Part shown: positions 26,117 to 35,454 of the stretch, piece after piece
Layout of the letters: every line of letters begins with the position of its first letter
How positions within the stretch are numbered: position 1 is the stretch's first letter
DNA from: an uncultured Candidatus Melainabacteria bacterium
GTDB taxonomy: Bacteria; Cyanobacteriota; Vampirovibrionia; Gastranaerophilales; Gastranaerophilaceae
Assembly: GCA_934667125.1 (NCBI GenBank)
Contig: CAKULF010000001.1
Span: 248,001-312,000, forward strand
DNA length: 64,000 nucleotides
Direction: 5' to 3'
The notes under the pieces: model-generated
Database searches by the model: none
The model's input: only the letters and a program-made list of their open reading frames with translations
What the model was told of the DNA's origin: nothing
Made by a program: the position numbers and the translations under genes

Positions 26117-26725
26117 TTAATATTCATTTTCAAGAAAATCGAACAAGGAAGAAAAATCTTTATTTAATTTTTCAATATCCTCGTTTTCATCTATTTCAAT
26201 TGTTAAAGTTGGGATTTTTCGCTCAACTCCGCAATATGTTCCAAAACTCCCTGGGGTTGGATAGCCGATATCAGAAGTTATCGGATAGTTTACATATTTT
26301 TGAACAATTGTGGCAAAATCCTTAGCAGGACCGTCATAATTTATTACTTTATAGGGCGAGTGAATTGTGATTATTCCATCAAACTTATAGTTTTTAAGCA
26401 ACTCAACCATAAATTGAGTTTCAATTTCGCTATTTGGTTTATTTCCGCCAAAATAATCATTATTTTCGCCCAAAACCCAATTTTTAGTTGGAAAATTCCT
26501 ATTCAAATCCACACCATTTGGATTTTTTCTATTTGAAGAAGAATTCAAGCGAGGAATATAGAATATTTCGTTTTTTATTGGCATAATATCGCCCACTTTT
26601 TCAAGATAAGAATTTATAAAATATTCCCCTTGAAATTCATCGCCATGAAAAACTCCAATTATGAGAAAACATTTTTCATAATTGGAGTTTAATCTTTTAA
26701 TAAGTTTTATATCGTTTTTGTTCAT
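26117..26725 (-). CDS. M14-family zinc carboxypeptidase / murein peptide amidase-like
   Basis: A compact 202-residue M14 peptidase. Zinc ligands are H27 and E30 in GVFHGDEFQGE and H122 in ITIHSPY. The substrate-binding block GVDLNRNFPTKNW is at 71-83, and the catalytic Glu is E177 in TLTIEID. This form resembles MpaA, which cuts D-Glu from meso-DAP in murein peptides, and also the succinylglutamate desuccinylase group. The SIE.QF segment and NW after NFP favour MpaA. No signal peptide, so cytosolic peptidoglycan recycling is likely. Its ATG overlaps the rpaB stop codon by one base (TAATG), so translation should be coupled to rpaB. Confidence 0.8.
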   Translation of the reverse strand: MNKNDIKLIKRLNSNYEKCFLIIGVFHGDEFQGEYFINSYLEKVGDIMPIKNEIFYIPRLNSSSNRKNPNGVDLNRNFPTKNWVLGENNDYFGGNKPNSEIETQFMVELLKNYKFDGIITIHSPYKVINYDGPAKDFATIVQKYVNYPITSDIGYPTPGSFGTYCGVERKIPTLTIEIDENEDIEKLNKDFSSLFDFLENEY

Positions 26726-27474
26726 TAGCCTATTCTTTGAAACATATAACCAATACCACGAGCAGTTAAGATTAATTCAGGATTAGCAGGGTCTGTTTCT
26801 AATTTTGAACGTAATCTTGAAATGTGAACATCAACAACACGAGTATCAATTCTATGATCAGGCGGATAAGCCCAAACATGTTGCAATATTTCGTTTCTTG
26901 AAAAAGCGCTGCCTGAATTGTTTACTAATAATTCTAATAAGCTAAATTCCATGCCTGTCAAGCGGATTCTTTCGTTTTTGCGATAAACTTGACGACGAGC
27001 AGTATCGATTTTAATATTTCCTGTTGTAATAACATTTTTAGCAGTTTTTCCGCCTGTTGGAACAGTGATATCTTTTGAAACTGTTCTTCTTAAAACTGCT
27101 TTAACACGAGCTTCTAATTCTTTTGGAGAAAATGGCTTAATAACATAATCATCTGCGCCAAGTTCAAGCCCTGTAATTCTTTCAGATACATCGCCTAATG
27201 CTGTTAAAATGATGATTGGAATGTCTGAAACTCTTCTGATTTCACGAGTTACGCCATATCCGTCCATTTTTGGCATCATAACATCTAATATAACGATATC
27301 AGGATTTGTTTTGTTAAATAATTCAACAGCTTCTTCGCCGTCTTCTGCTGTAACAACATCATATCCAGCCATTTTAAGTCTTGTTTCAAGTATTCTTCTG
27401 ATACTTGCTTCATCATCAACAACTAGAATGCGTTGTGTAGACTCTGACTGCTCAGTTTGAATGTCTTTAGTCAT
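26725..27474 (-). CDS. rpaB: OmpR-type response regulator, RpaB/Ycf27-like
   Basis: A 249-residue response regulator. The receiver starts ILVVDDEASIRRILETRLKM with phosphoacceptor in IVILDVMMPKMDGYGV, LTALGD and GADDYVIKPFSPKELEAR. The winged-helix domain contains RIRLTGMEFSLLELLV and RVVDVHISRLRSKLE and ends ILTARGIGYMFQRIG. From memory these segments match cyanobacterial RpaB (Ycf27) very closely, including the linker ending KIDTARRQVYR. In Cyanobacteria RpaB controls high-light and redox genes with the kinase Hik33. Here no photosynthesis gene is visible, so its regulon must differ. AAGGAAG precedes the ATG. The M14 peptidase gene is translationally coupled downstream. Confidence 0.88.
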   Translation of the reverse strand: MTKDIQTEQSESTQRILVVDDEASIRRILETRLKMAGYDVVTAEDGEEAVELFNKTNPDIVILDVMMPKMDGYGVTREIRRVSDIPIIILTALGDVSERITGLELGADDYVIKPFSPKELEARVKAVLRRTVSKDITVPTGGKTAKNVITTGNIKIDTARRQVYRKNERIRLTGMEFSLLELLVNNSGSAFSRNEILQHVWAYPPDHRIDTRVVDVHISRLRSKLETDPANPELILTARGIGYMFQRIG

Positions 27475-27599
27475 TTTACTTCCTTACTTATTTATTTTTC
27501 TTTACAACATTACAAAATATAAACTTTTTTAAATTTATATTAACATAGATTAACTTTTTTTGCAAAAAGGAATTTTTCAATTTTTTCGTTTTTGAATAA

Positions 27600-27627
27600 A
27601 AAAAACTCGCTATAATTAGCGAGTATT
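27600..27627 (-). terminator. Terminator of the coiled-coil protein gene
   Basis: ACTCGCTA (27605-27612) and TAGCGAGT (27617-27624) form the stem. On the minus strand it is followed by a run of T, matching the transcript that ends at the gene stopping at 27678. Confidence 0.85.
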
Positions 27628-27677
27628 TTTAAAGGTTATAGTTTTTTAGGATTGAGAGAGTTAGTTAAATTTATTTA

Positions 27678-28232
27678 TTAGCTGAATTTAATTGCGCTAT
27701 TTTGAATTGAGCTTTGAATTGAACTATCTAATGATTGTTCTTCAGCTTCATAAGATTGAAGTAATACAGAGATTTCGTTTAATTCGTTTTGAATTTCTTT
27801 TTCTTTTTCGTTTAAAACATCTTTAAATTCTGCACCGTATTCTTTTAAATTTTGTTTATAGAAGTTAGCATAAATTGCTTCTTCATCTAAGTTTCCATCT
27901 TCGTCATAATATAAAGTTGCTTGAGAAGCCAAACCTGATGTAGCATATTGATTTGCTGTTAAATCGCCATAAGTGTTGCAATAGTAATCTGTTTGTTCTT
28001 GTGCAACTTCTGCTGCTGCTTCGTCTGACGCTGTCATATAATCTAGCGCATCACCAAACAATGCTGTACCAAATGAAGCAACGTTAGCAGGAGTAATTGA
28101 ACCACTTCCAACTGCATTAGCAAAACTTGTTAATTGTTGCAATTGAGTATTTAATTTAATTTTTTGTAATTGCGCATCATTAATTTTTTGTTGCAATTCC
28201 GTTTTGCGCAAAGTTAAAGTAACCCAACCCAT
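27678..28232 (-). CDS. Unknown protein, helical/coiled-coil ends
   Basis: I do not recognise this protein. The start is set at the ATG at 28232 (184 residues) because AGGAG sits eight bases upstream; a GTG at 28241 would overlap that site. The N terminus MGWVTLTLRKTELQQKI continues as an amphipathic, Gln-rich helix to about 45. A Gly/Ala/Ser-rich middle (~45-75) follows, then an acidic stretch with YYDEDGNLDEEAIYANF, then a long Glu/Asn-rich helix to ~165 and a Ser/Gln tail. There is no signal peptide. The helical ends around a flexible centre recall exported rod or secretion-system components, but this is only an impression. It stands alone with its own terminator. Confidence 0.65.
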   Translation of the reverse strand: MGWVTLTLRKTELQQKINDAQLQKIKLNTQLQQLTSFANAVGSGSITPANVASFGTALFGDALDYMTASDEAAAEVAQEQTDYYCNTYGDLTANQYATSGLASQATLYYDEDGNLDEEAIYANFYKQNLKEYGAEFKDVLNEKEKEIQNELNEISVLLQSYEAEEQSLDSSIQSSIQNSAIKFS

Positions 28233-28379
28233 AATACACACTCCTAAATTTAATTTTTAAACTAACCTTTTACATATTAATAAAGTATTTTTCTTTTAGA
28301 TTATTGCTTTTTTTCTTATTATTTTGTTAACAAATCTTAACAATTAAAATAAAATAATTTTTTATAGTTTAATTAAGAT

Positions 28380-30170
28380 ATGATTGATGACAAATTTTTA
28401 GAAGAATACGACGAAATATTATCTTCAACAGAGCGCCCATCTCGATATATCGGAGATGAGTTTGGAAGTTATAATAAAGATTTTGATAAGCAAAAAGCCA
28501 GATACTTGCTTGCTTTTGCGGATAAATACGAAATAGGAATAAGCAATTTTGGACATAAAATTTTATACGACATCATAAATAAAAAAGATGGTTTAATGTG
28601 CGATAGGATTTATGCTCCTGATAAGGATTTTATCGAACTTTTAAAAAAATATAATAAGCCATTATATGCTCTTGAATCTAAAAAACAAGTGAAAGATTTT
28701 GACGTCGTTGGCTTTGGTTTGCAATATGAAATGTGTTATACAACCGTTTTAAAAATGCTTGAATTGTCTGATATTCCAATATTTTCAAAAGATAGAACAA
28801 TGTCACATCCTCTTATAGTGGCAGGTGGCCCTTGCAGCTCTAATCCTGCTGTTATGAAAGATTTTATTGATGTTTTTATGATTGGGGATGGCGAAGAAAT
28901 AAGCATTGAAATTTTAGAAAAATTTGCTGAATTAAAAAATAAAGGGTTGGATAGAAAAGAGATTTTAGAGGAAATTTCAAAAATCCAAGGCGCTTATGTA
29001 CCTGTTTTCAACAACAAAACAACAAAGTGCATTGTTCAACTAACAAAAGAAAATCATCCAACACTCTCTCCTATTCCGCATTTTGCTTCTATTCAAGATA
29101 GAGCAATTGTTGAATTAAGAAGAGGTTGCGGAAGATTGTGCCGTTTTTGTCAAGCTTCGCATATTAATTTACCTATTCGTGAAAGAAAAAAAGAAGATAT
29201 TGTTGAGCTTGTTAAAGAATATGTCAAAAACACAGGCTATGACGAATATTCCTTGCTTTCGTTATCATCAAACGACCATACAAATATTAAAGATGTTTTA
29301 TCTGAATTAAATTGTTGTTTCAAAAACACAGGAATAGGGGTATCTTTGCCCTCTCAAAGAGCGGATAAATTTTCGCTCGAGCTTGCTAATCTTGCCCATG
29401 GCGAAAAAAAATCAACTATTACAATCGCACCTGAAGCCGGAAGCCAAAGGATGAGGGATATTATCAACAAAAATTTATCCGAAGAACAGATAATAAACGC
29501 TACAATTTCTTGCATTAAAAACGGCTGGAACAGAATTAAATTCTATTTTGTGATTGGTTTGCCTTTTGAAAAAGATGAAGATTTAGCGGCAATTGTTGGT
29601 TTAATTGAAAAAATTAATGAAAATTGCAGATTTAACGGGTTAAGATATCCTCAAATAACTTGTTCTATTTCGGTTTTCGTTCCAAAACCACACACACCTT
29701 TCCAATGGGCAGGGCAAAACACAATTGAAGAAGTTGAAAGAAAAGTAAAATATATTTTATCAATTAAAGATGAAAAGAAAATCAAAAACGCAAAATTAAA
29801 TTTCCATAACGCAAAAATGTCAAGGCTTGAAAGCTTATTCACCAGAGGGGATGAAAGAATTGGCGAATTTGTTTATGAATTATATAAAAATGGTTCATAT
29901 CTTGATTCTTGGGACGAAAATCTTGACCTTGAAATGTATAATAAAGTCGCTAATGAATTGGGTATAGATATAGCAGCCCTTGCAAGCAAAGAGTTTTCGC
30001 TTGATGAGAAATTGCCTTGGGATGATATTAACTATGGGGTTGATAAATCTTGGCTAAAAGCTGAATACAACAAAGCGAAAGAAGAAAACACAAGCATTCC
30101 ATGCGAAGTAAAATGTAATAATTGCGGAGTTTGCAAAAATCTTGCCACTCATAAGGTTTTAGATAATTAG
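28380..30170 (+). CDS. B12-binding-type radical SAM protein (TIGR03960-like)
   Basis: A 596-residue protein. An N-terminal region of about 230 residues looks like a cobalamin-type Rossmann domain (VVGFGLQYEMCYTTVL, PLIVAGGPCSSNP, FMIGDGEE). The radical SAM core follows with the cluster motif RGCGRLCRFCQ (Cx3Cx2C) near residue 250, then SITIAPEAGSQRMR-like and FYFVIGLPFE segments. A cysteine-rich tail (CEVKCNNCGVC) could hold a second metal site. It fits the uncharacterised TIGR03960 family; many members are fused to or next to a DUF2344 domain, which is absent here. The reaction is unknown. No ribosome site is seen, and a TATAGT at 28363-28368 would give a very short leader. Confidence 0.85.
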   Translation: MIDDKFLEEYDEILSSTERPSRYIGDEFGSYNKDFDKQKARYLLAFADKYEIGISNFGHKILYDIINKKDGLMCDRIYAPDKDFIELLKKYNKPLYALESKKQVKDFDVVGFGLQYEMCYTTVLKMLELSDIPIFSKDRTMSHPLIVAGGPCSSNPAVMKDFIDVFMIGDGEEISIEILEKFAELKNKGLDRKEILEEISKIQGAYVPVFNNKTTKCIVQLTKENHPTLSPIPHFASIQDRAIVELRRGCGRLCRFCQASHINLPIRERKKEDIVELVKEYVKNTGYDEYSLLSLSSNDHTNIKDVLSELNCCFKNTGIGVSLPSQRADKFSLELANLAHGEKKSTITIAPEAGSQRMRDIINKNLSEEQIINATISCIKNGWNRIKFYFVIGLPFEKDEDLAAIVGLIEKINENCRFNGLRYPQITCSISVFVPKPHTPFQWAGQNTIEEVERKVKYILSIKDEKKIKNAKLNFHNAKMSRLESLFTRGDERIGEFVYELYKNGSYLDSWDENLDLEMYNKVANELGIDIAALASKEFSLDEKLPWDDINYGVDKSWLKAEYNKAKEENTSIPCEVKCNNCGVCKNLATHKVLDN

Positions 30171-30233
30171 CTAACTTTTAATTATATTTTTTTATGCTAG
30201 AATTAAATAAACAGACTAGGAGAGAAGTATTAT

Positions 30234-32861
30234 ATGGCATTAATTGATATATTGTTGAAAATTTTTAAAGACCCAAACGTTAGAAAAATAAACAAAATTA
30301 TGCCTATAGTTGATAGAATTAATTCTTTAGAAGAAGAATTTTCAAAACTTACGGACGAAGAATTAAAAGCAAAAACGACAGAATTTAAAGAATTACTGGC
30401 AAAAAGACCAACAAGCACAGATATTAAAGAAGATAGAAAACTTGAAAAACAAGCACTGGACGAGATTTTACCCGAAGCTTTTGCAACAGTCAGAGAAGCA
30501 GGAAAACGTGTTTTAAATTTAAGGCACTTTGATGTTCAATTAATTGGCGGAATTTTTCTTCACAACGGTCATATCGCCGAAATGAGAACAGGGGAGGGTA
30601 AAACTCTTGTAGCGACTTTGCCTGCTTATCTTAATGCTCTAACAGGAAAAGGAGTCCATGTTATCACGGTTAACGATTATCTTGCAAAACGTGATAGAGA
30701 TTGGATGGGCAAGATTTATGAATTTTTGGGCTTGAGCGTTGGAGTTATTCTTTCTCAAGGCGAATTAAATTCTTATGAAAATAAAAAACAAGCTTATCGC
30801 TGCGATATTACTTATGGAACAAATAACGAATTCGGTTTTGATTATTTGCGTGATAATATGGCAACAGATATCAATTCGCTTGTCCAAAGACCTTATAATT
30901 ATGCAATTATAGACGAAGTTGACTCTATTTTAATTGATGAAGCAAGAACTCCATTGATTATTTCAGGTCGACTTGAAAAATCAGCTCAAACCTATCAATT
31001 AATGGCAACAATTGCGCCAAAAATGATTAAAGACGAAGATTATGAGGTTGATGAGAAAAATAAAAATATAATCTATACAGAACAAGGCGTAATCAAGGCT
31101 GAAAAATTGCTGAACGTTGACGAATTGTTTGATGTCAAAACTCAATATGCACACTATCTTCTTCAAGCCCTAAAAGCCAAGGAATTGTTCGTTAAAGACA
31201 CGGATTATGTTATTAAAGATAATCAAATTATGATTGTTGACGAATTTACGGGTCGTATTATGGAAGGTCGTCGCTGGTCAGAAGGCTTACACCAAGCTAT
31301 TGAAGCTAAAGAAGGGGTTAAAATTCAAGACGAAACTCAAACACTTGCTTCAATCACTTTCCAAAATTTATTTAGATTATATCCAAAACTTTCAGGCATG
31401 ACAGGTACGGCAATGACCGAAGAAGCCGAATTTGGAAAGATATATAATCTTCAAGTAACCCAAATTCCAACAAACAAGGAAGATATCAGAATTAATTATC
31501 CTGATGTTATTTATAAAACAATTGAAAAGAAATTTGAGTTCGTTGCTCGTGAAATCGCTGAAATGACCAAAATCGGGCGCCCAATCTTGGTTGGAACGAT
31601 TTCAATTGAAAAATCAGAATATTTATCTTCAATTCTTAAAAAAATGGGAATTAAGCATAATGTATTGAATGCTAAACACCACGAAAAAGAAGCCTATATC
31701 ATCGCTCAAGCAGGCAGGCTCGGCGCTGTGACCATTGCAACCAATATGGCAGGTCGTGGTACTGATATATTATTAGGCGGAAACGCTGAATATATGGCAA
31801 AAGAAGAGCTTGATAAAAAAGGTATTACTCCCGAACATCCCAATTGGGAAGAGCTTAAAAATGCTGCATTAAACGAGGCAAGAAGAATTACCCAAAGAGA
31901 ACACGATGAGGTTGTAAAGCTTGGCGGATTGCACGTTATAGGTACAGAACGCCACGAATCAAGACGTATTGATAATCAGCTTCGTGGTCGTGCTGCTCGT
32001 CAAGGCGACCCTGGGTCAACAAGATTTTTCTTATCTTTGCAAGATGATTTGATGAGAATTTTTGGCGGCGAAAAAATTGCCAATTTGATGTCTATGTTAA
32101 ATATTGACGACAATATGGCTATCGAAAATCCGCTTATAACAAGACAAATCGAGTCCGCTCAAAAGAAAGTTGAAACCTATCACTTTGATATTAGAAAAAA
32201 TGTCCTTGAATATGACGATGTTATGAACATTCAAAGGGAAAAATTCTACGCTCAAAGAAGAAAGGTTTTGGCTCTTGAAAACTTGACGGATGATATCAAA
32301 TATATGATGGAGCGTGAGGTTGAGAGAATTTTTGGTCAATTCATATCAAAAGATATGTCCCCACAAGAATATATCGAAGACGATTTGAATATGTTAATTA
32401 AAGAATACACAAGTGTTTTCCCTCAATTGAAAGATGAGCTTAAAATCAATGATATCAGGGATTTAAGACCAAGCGAAATTTTGGCTAAATTGAAAAATAT
32501 GGCTCAAGAATGCTATAGAAAATTTGAAATTGAAACGATTGATAACTTTAATTCAACAATGGAAAAATTCTATCAAAACGATTTTGTTCGCCAAGAACCG
32601 TTTAAAGCCGATAACATTTTAAGACAAGTCGAAAGAGATATTTTGCTTCAAGTTGTTGACGCTAAATGGATTGATCACCTTGGAAATATCGATATGCTGA
32701 AAGATTCTATCGGACTAGTGGCTTACGGACAAAAAGATCCGCTGATTGAATATAAAAAAGAAGCTTATAATTTGTTTAATTCACTTATGGCTGAAATTCA
32801 AAGCGAAACCATCCAACACCTATTCAGAGCACGTTTTGGTGTGCAAGTTGTAAGCGAGTAA
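30234..32861 (+). CDS. secA: Preprotein translocase ATPase SecA
   Basis: The 875-residue motor drives preproteins through SecYEG. Walker A is MRTGEGKTLVATLPAYLNAL near residue 120, and VHVITVNDYLAKRD follows. Walker B is IIDEVDSILIDEARTPLIIS. The second nucleotide-binding fold has ATNMAGRGTDILLGGNAEY and the arginine finger block RIDNQLRGRAARQGDPG. The C-terminal zinc-binding SecB-docking segment is missing, as in many bacteria. AGGAGAG precedes the ATG. It stands alone, convergent with the DUF262 gene. Confidence 0.98.
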   Translation: MALIDILLKIFKDPNVRKINKIMPIVDRINSLEEEFSKLTDEELKAKTTEFKELLAKRPTSTDIKEDRKLEKQALDEILPEAFATVREAGKRVLNLRHFDVQLIGGIFLHNGHIAEMRTGEGKTLVATLPAYLNALTGKGVHVITVNDYLAKRDRDWMGKIYEFLGLSVGVILSQGELNSYENKKQAYRCDITYGTNNEFGFDYLRDNMATDINSLVQRPYNYAIIDEVDSILIDEARTPLIISGRLEKSAQTYQLMATIAPKMIKDEDYEVDEKNKNIIYTEQGVIKAEKLLNVDELFDVKTQYAHYLLQALKAKELFVKDTDYVIKDNQIMIVDEFTGRIMEGRRWSEGLHQAIEAKEGVKIQDETQTLASITFQNLFRLYPKLSGMTGTAMTEEAEFGKIYNLQVTQIPTNKEDIRINYPDVIYKTIEKKFEFVAREIAEMTKIGRPILVGTISIEKSEYLSSILKKMGIKHNVLNAKHHEKEAYIIAQAGRLGAVTIATNMAGRGTDILLGGNAEYMAKEELDKKGITPEHPNWEELKNAALNEARRITQREHDEVVKLGGLHVIGTERHESRRIDNQLRGRAARQGDPGSTRFFLSLQDDLMRIFGGEKIANLMSMLNIDDNMAIENPLITRQIESAQKKVETYHFDIRKNVLEYDDVMNIQREKFYAQRRKVLALENLTDDIKYMMEREVERIFGQFISKDMSPQEYIEDDLNMLIKEYTSVFPQLKDELKINDIRDLRPSEILAKLKNMAQECYRKFEIETIDNFNSTMEKFYQNDFVRQEPFKADNILRQVERDILLQVVDAKWIDHLGNIDMLKDSIGLVAYGQKDPLIEYKKEAYNLFNSLMAEIQSETIQHLFRARFGVQVVSE

Positions 32862-32905
32862 TATTTAACTTAAGTGTTTAGCAAACCGCTATGTAATCAT
32901 GTTAT

Positions 32906-34597
32906 TCAAGTAACTCTCTGATTTTTTTTTGCTAGATTGTTTTTTCTTTCAGCATAAAACCGACCAAAATTATCTATTTCCAAGGATATTCCAGGGCGTA
33001 TAAAAGTTCTTTTATAAAATAAGTGTTTTTGTTCTTCATTCATGTCGTTAACATAATCATTTAAAGACATGTCACTTTTACTTGCATTACTTCTACCTAC
33101 CAATAAATGCAAATTTGGTAATCTATTCCTGTTTCCTTTCCACTCTTTCCATTCTTCAAATTTTATTGCAATAGGTTTTCGATTGTCATCACTAAATCTT
33201 TCGCAAGGATGCAAATGATCTTGTTCGTACTTGAATGTATCGTTCAGCCAATCATGACTTAAATAATACAAAGCTTCTCCTACAATTTTACTTCCTTTTT
33301 CAGAATTTAAAATATCCTCAATTCTTGAATCGGTAACTTTGAATTCCTGCATACTATTCAACATATCTATTGTTATTGAATAATTATACTCTTTAATTTT
33401 GTTTTGCAATTTTTTTAATTTGCCTTTTGTTCCAGATTGAAAATACGTAAAAAGAATTGCCCTAATTAAATATTTTTTTATTGCAATTGAATCATTCTGC
33501 CACTCATGATTTTTATATAACAAATAAACAATAGGTATCAAAACATTCCAACTTCCGGAAAATCTTGAAATATTAATTTTTGATTGTTTTAAAAACAACT
33601 TCAAATCCCTTAGTGCTTTTTTTAAAAAATCCCAATTATTCTTCAAGTCATCCGCTATTTGCTTATCGATATTTGTTTTTTCAACATTGCCAAATAACAT
33701 TAAAGCAGTACGAATAATAAAATCCGTACTAAAACATTCAAATGAATCTGTAAGAATTTTTCCGAATTCCTCTCTAGCACTTGGCCAATATGCCTCCAAT
33801 ATGGACATTGTTATTTCAGAAGGTTTTAATGCCTTTCCGCCACTATTAAATCTCACAAACATTTCAAGAGCATCCTCTTGTTGCATATTAAGAATTTCCG
33901 TATAACGAATTAGGTTTTCATCATAAATTTTACTACACAATTTATTTAGAATATTTTGAGCATATTCTTGACTTGCTTTCGGTACTTTTTTAACAATATT
34001 ATCAATAGCAAAAATTCTTGTTTCTTTGTTTTTAAATTTATCATCTATAATCTTTTTTAATTCAAATTGCGTCGCAGAGAGATTTCCGCATTTATCAGCA
34101 TATTTAATATCAAATTTTTTGTTATTATATTCTTCCACTATCGCTTTCTTGTTTAATTCAATTACTAATTTCGCAACAGTACCACCAGTAGTCTTTTTTC
34201 TCGCATGTTTTTCTCGAATATAAGCCGTACCAAATAAAGATAAATATAGCGAAGTAAGTCTTTGTTGCCCATCCAATATAGCAGTGTCAGAAACTTTATA
34301 ATTTATACTTGACAATTCATAATTAATATCGTCAGCTTGCCTTTTACTATCAAAAGTTACAGTTTTAAGAAAATTGCAAAAATAAGTGTCCCAGGTAACG
34401 TTATCATCATCAACATGCCAAAATAAAAAGGTAGATATAGGATAATCCAGTAAAATAGAATCCCAAAGCTTTTCTATTTGTTCCATATTCCAAACATACT
34501 GACGTTGAAAAGCAGGCATAACATATTTACCATTTTCTATATTTTGCATTGCTTCATATATGCTAATACTGTTATCAATCAAACTACTCATACACAA
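32906..34597 (-). CDS. DUF262/GmrSD-type nuclease-like protein with C-terminal DUF1524-like region
   Basis: A 563-residue protein. The N-terminal DUF262 (ParB/sulfiredoxin-like) domain has the paired motifs VMPAFQRQYVW near 27 and ILDGQQRLTSLYLSLFG near 110, known for nucleotide binding or hydrolysis. The C-terminal part has EQDHLHPCERF and NRLPNLHLLVGRSNASKSD, matching the DUF1524 His-Me finger nuclease layout. This architecture is that of GmrSD type IV restriction enzymes and related anti-phage proteins. No other defence gene is adjacent, so it would be a single-gene system. The start is TTG at 34597 (GGGGAAT six bases upstream) or ATG at 34591. Position next to initiator tRNA suggests acquired DNA, but I see no integrase. 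Confidence 0.82.
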   Translation of the reverse strand: MCMSSLIDNSISIYEAMQNIENGKYVMPAFQRQYVWNMEQIEKLWDSILLDYPISTFLFWHVDDDNVTWDTYFCNFLKTVTFDSKRQADDINYELSSINYKVSDTAILDGQQRLTSLYLSLFGTAYIREKHARKKTTGGTVAKLVIELNKKAIVEEYNNKKFDIKYADKCGNLSATQFELKKIIDDKFKNKETRIFAIDNIVKKVPKASQEYAQNILNKLCSKIYDENLIRYTEILNMQQEDALEMFVRFNSGGKALKPSEITMSILEAYWPSAREEFGKILTDSFECFSTDFIIRTALMLFGNVEKTNIDKQIADDLKNNWDFLKKALRDLKLFLKQSKINISRFSGSWNVLIPIVYLLYKNHEWQNDSIAIKKYLIRAILFTYFQSGTKGKLKKLQNKIKEYNYSITIDMLNSMQEFKVTDSRIEDILNSEKGSKIVGEALYYLSHDWLNDTFKYEQDHLHPCERFSDDNRKPIAIKFEEWKEWKGNRNRLPNLHLLVGRSNASKSDMSLNDYVNDMNEEQKHLFYKRTFIRPGISLEIDNFGRFYAERKNNLAKKNQRVT

Positions 34598-34770
34598 TCA
34601 ATTCCCCAAAAGTTTACAAAATATAGGACAATTATAATTTAATATTTATAATTTATCAACTTCTTTACAAATAAATTTTCACAAAGCTTTTTAATGCAAT
34701 TTTTGCAAACCACGCTTACAATAAAAAATAATTATTTTTTATTGACCAAAAAATAAAACTTTTAAAGTAC

Positions 34771-34800
34771 TTGATTTTTTATCTTTAAAGAGGATAATAT
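34771..34800 (+). promoter_or_regulatory. Probable promoter of the initiator tRNA
   Basis: TTGATT (34771-34776) and TAATAT (34795-34800) are 18 bases apart and end about 20 bases before the tRNA 5' end. Confidence 0.45.
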
Positions 34801-34821
34801 AACTATAAGCGAATTTAATAT

Positions 34822-34898
<77 letters not shown>

Positions 34899-34902
34899 TT
34901 TC

Positions 34903-34938
34903 ACTGGAAGTATCAAACGCTGATACTTCCAGTTTTTT
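34903..34938 (+). terminator. Terminator after initiator tRNA
   Basis: ACTGGAAGTATCA (34903-34915) pairs with TGATACTTCCAGT (34921-34933) over a five-base loop and is followed by a T-run, four bases after the tRNA. Confidence 0.92.
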
Positions 34939-35114
34939 AGCTGTTTTTGGTTTTTTCAAAGACATGCAAAACGGATTTATATAGCTACACTTTTACGGCT
35001 TTCCTAACAGGGTCAAGGGTTACAGTTTCCATGCATTTTTCAAGCGAAAGGCAAAAAATTGGAACAATGCCATATACAACCTTATTAGATGTGTTAAATC
35101 CTATTGCCAAGAAT
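34939..35114. other. Intergenic stretch without a convincing gene
   Basis: A 72-codon plus-strand frame (34947-35165) crosses this stretch, but it has no ribosome-binding site, runs through the terminator hairpin at 35115-35142 and has no recognisable domain. It is treated as non-coding or the remains of a gene. Confidence 0.4.
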
Positions 35115-35142
35115 AAAAAAGCTCATTTATTAGAGCTTTTTT
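35115..35142. terminator. Terminator hairpin upstream of the PQ-loop-like gene
   Basis: AAAAAAGCTC (35115-35124) and GAGCTTTTTT (35133-35142) form a 10-bp stem with T-runs on both strands. It isolates the following small gene from read-through. Confidence 0.75.
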
Positions 35143-35196
35143 ATTGCAATTTTTTGTCAAAGTGATAAAATTTTTGTTGGAATTAAGGAGAAAAAA

Positions 35197-35454
35197 ATGA
35201 GCGGAATATTTGAAGCAGGGATGTTAATTTGTTTTGGAATAAGCTGGCCAATAGCAGCATATAAGACCTACAAGGCAAAAAGCGTCGGTGGAAAGAGCTT
35301 TTCATTTTCTTGTTTGATTATGTTGGGATATGTTTTTGGAGTAATAAATAAGGTGCTATATAGTCACGATTGGGTTATTTGGCTGTATTTGATAAATATG
35401 TTCTTTTTGGGGTTGGATATGAGTTTACATTTAAAATACAAAAAGAATAAATAA
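35197..35454 (+). CDS. Small PQ-loop/SemiSWEET-like membrane protein
   Basis: An 85-residue protein with three predicted membrane helices (about 5-24, 36-55, 60-77). The first loop has WPIAAYKTYKAKSVGGKSF, resembling the PQ-loop pattern P-(Q)-x3-K-T-x4-S-x-x-G-x-S of SemiSWEETs, small sugar or metabolite carriers that work as dimers. The usual Pro-Gln pair is Pro-Ile here. AAGGAG lies eight bases before the ATG. The substrate is unknown. It stands alone, before the repeat-rich block. Confidence 0.65.
   Translation: MSGIFEAGMLICFGISWPIAAYKTYKAKSVGGKSFSFSCLIMLGYVFGVINKVLYSHDWVIWLYLINMFFLGLDMSLHLKYKKNK

Noticed and set aside
34947..35165. 72-codon plus-strand frame after the initiator tRNA terminator
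   Set aside because: No ribosome site, it runs through the hairpin at 35115-35142, and I recognise no domain. A decayed fragment cannot be excluded.
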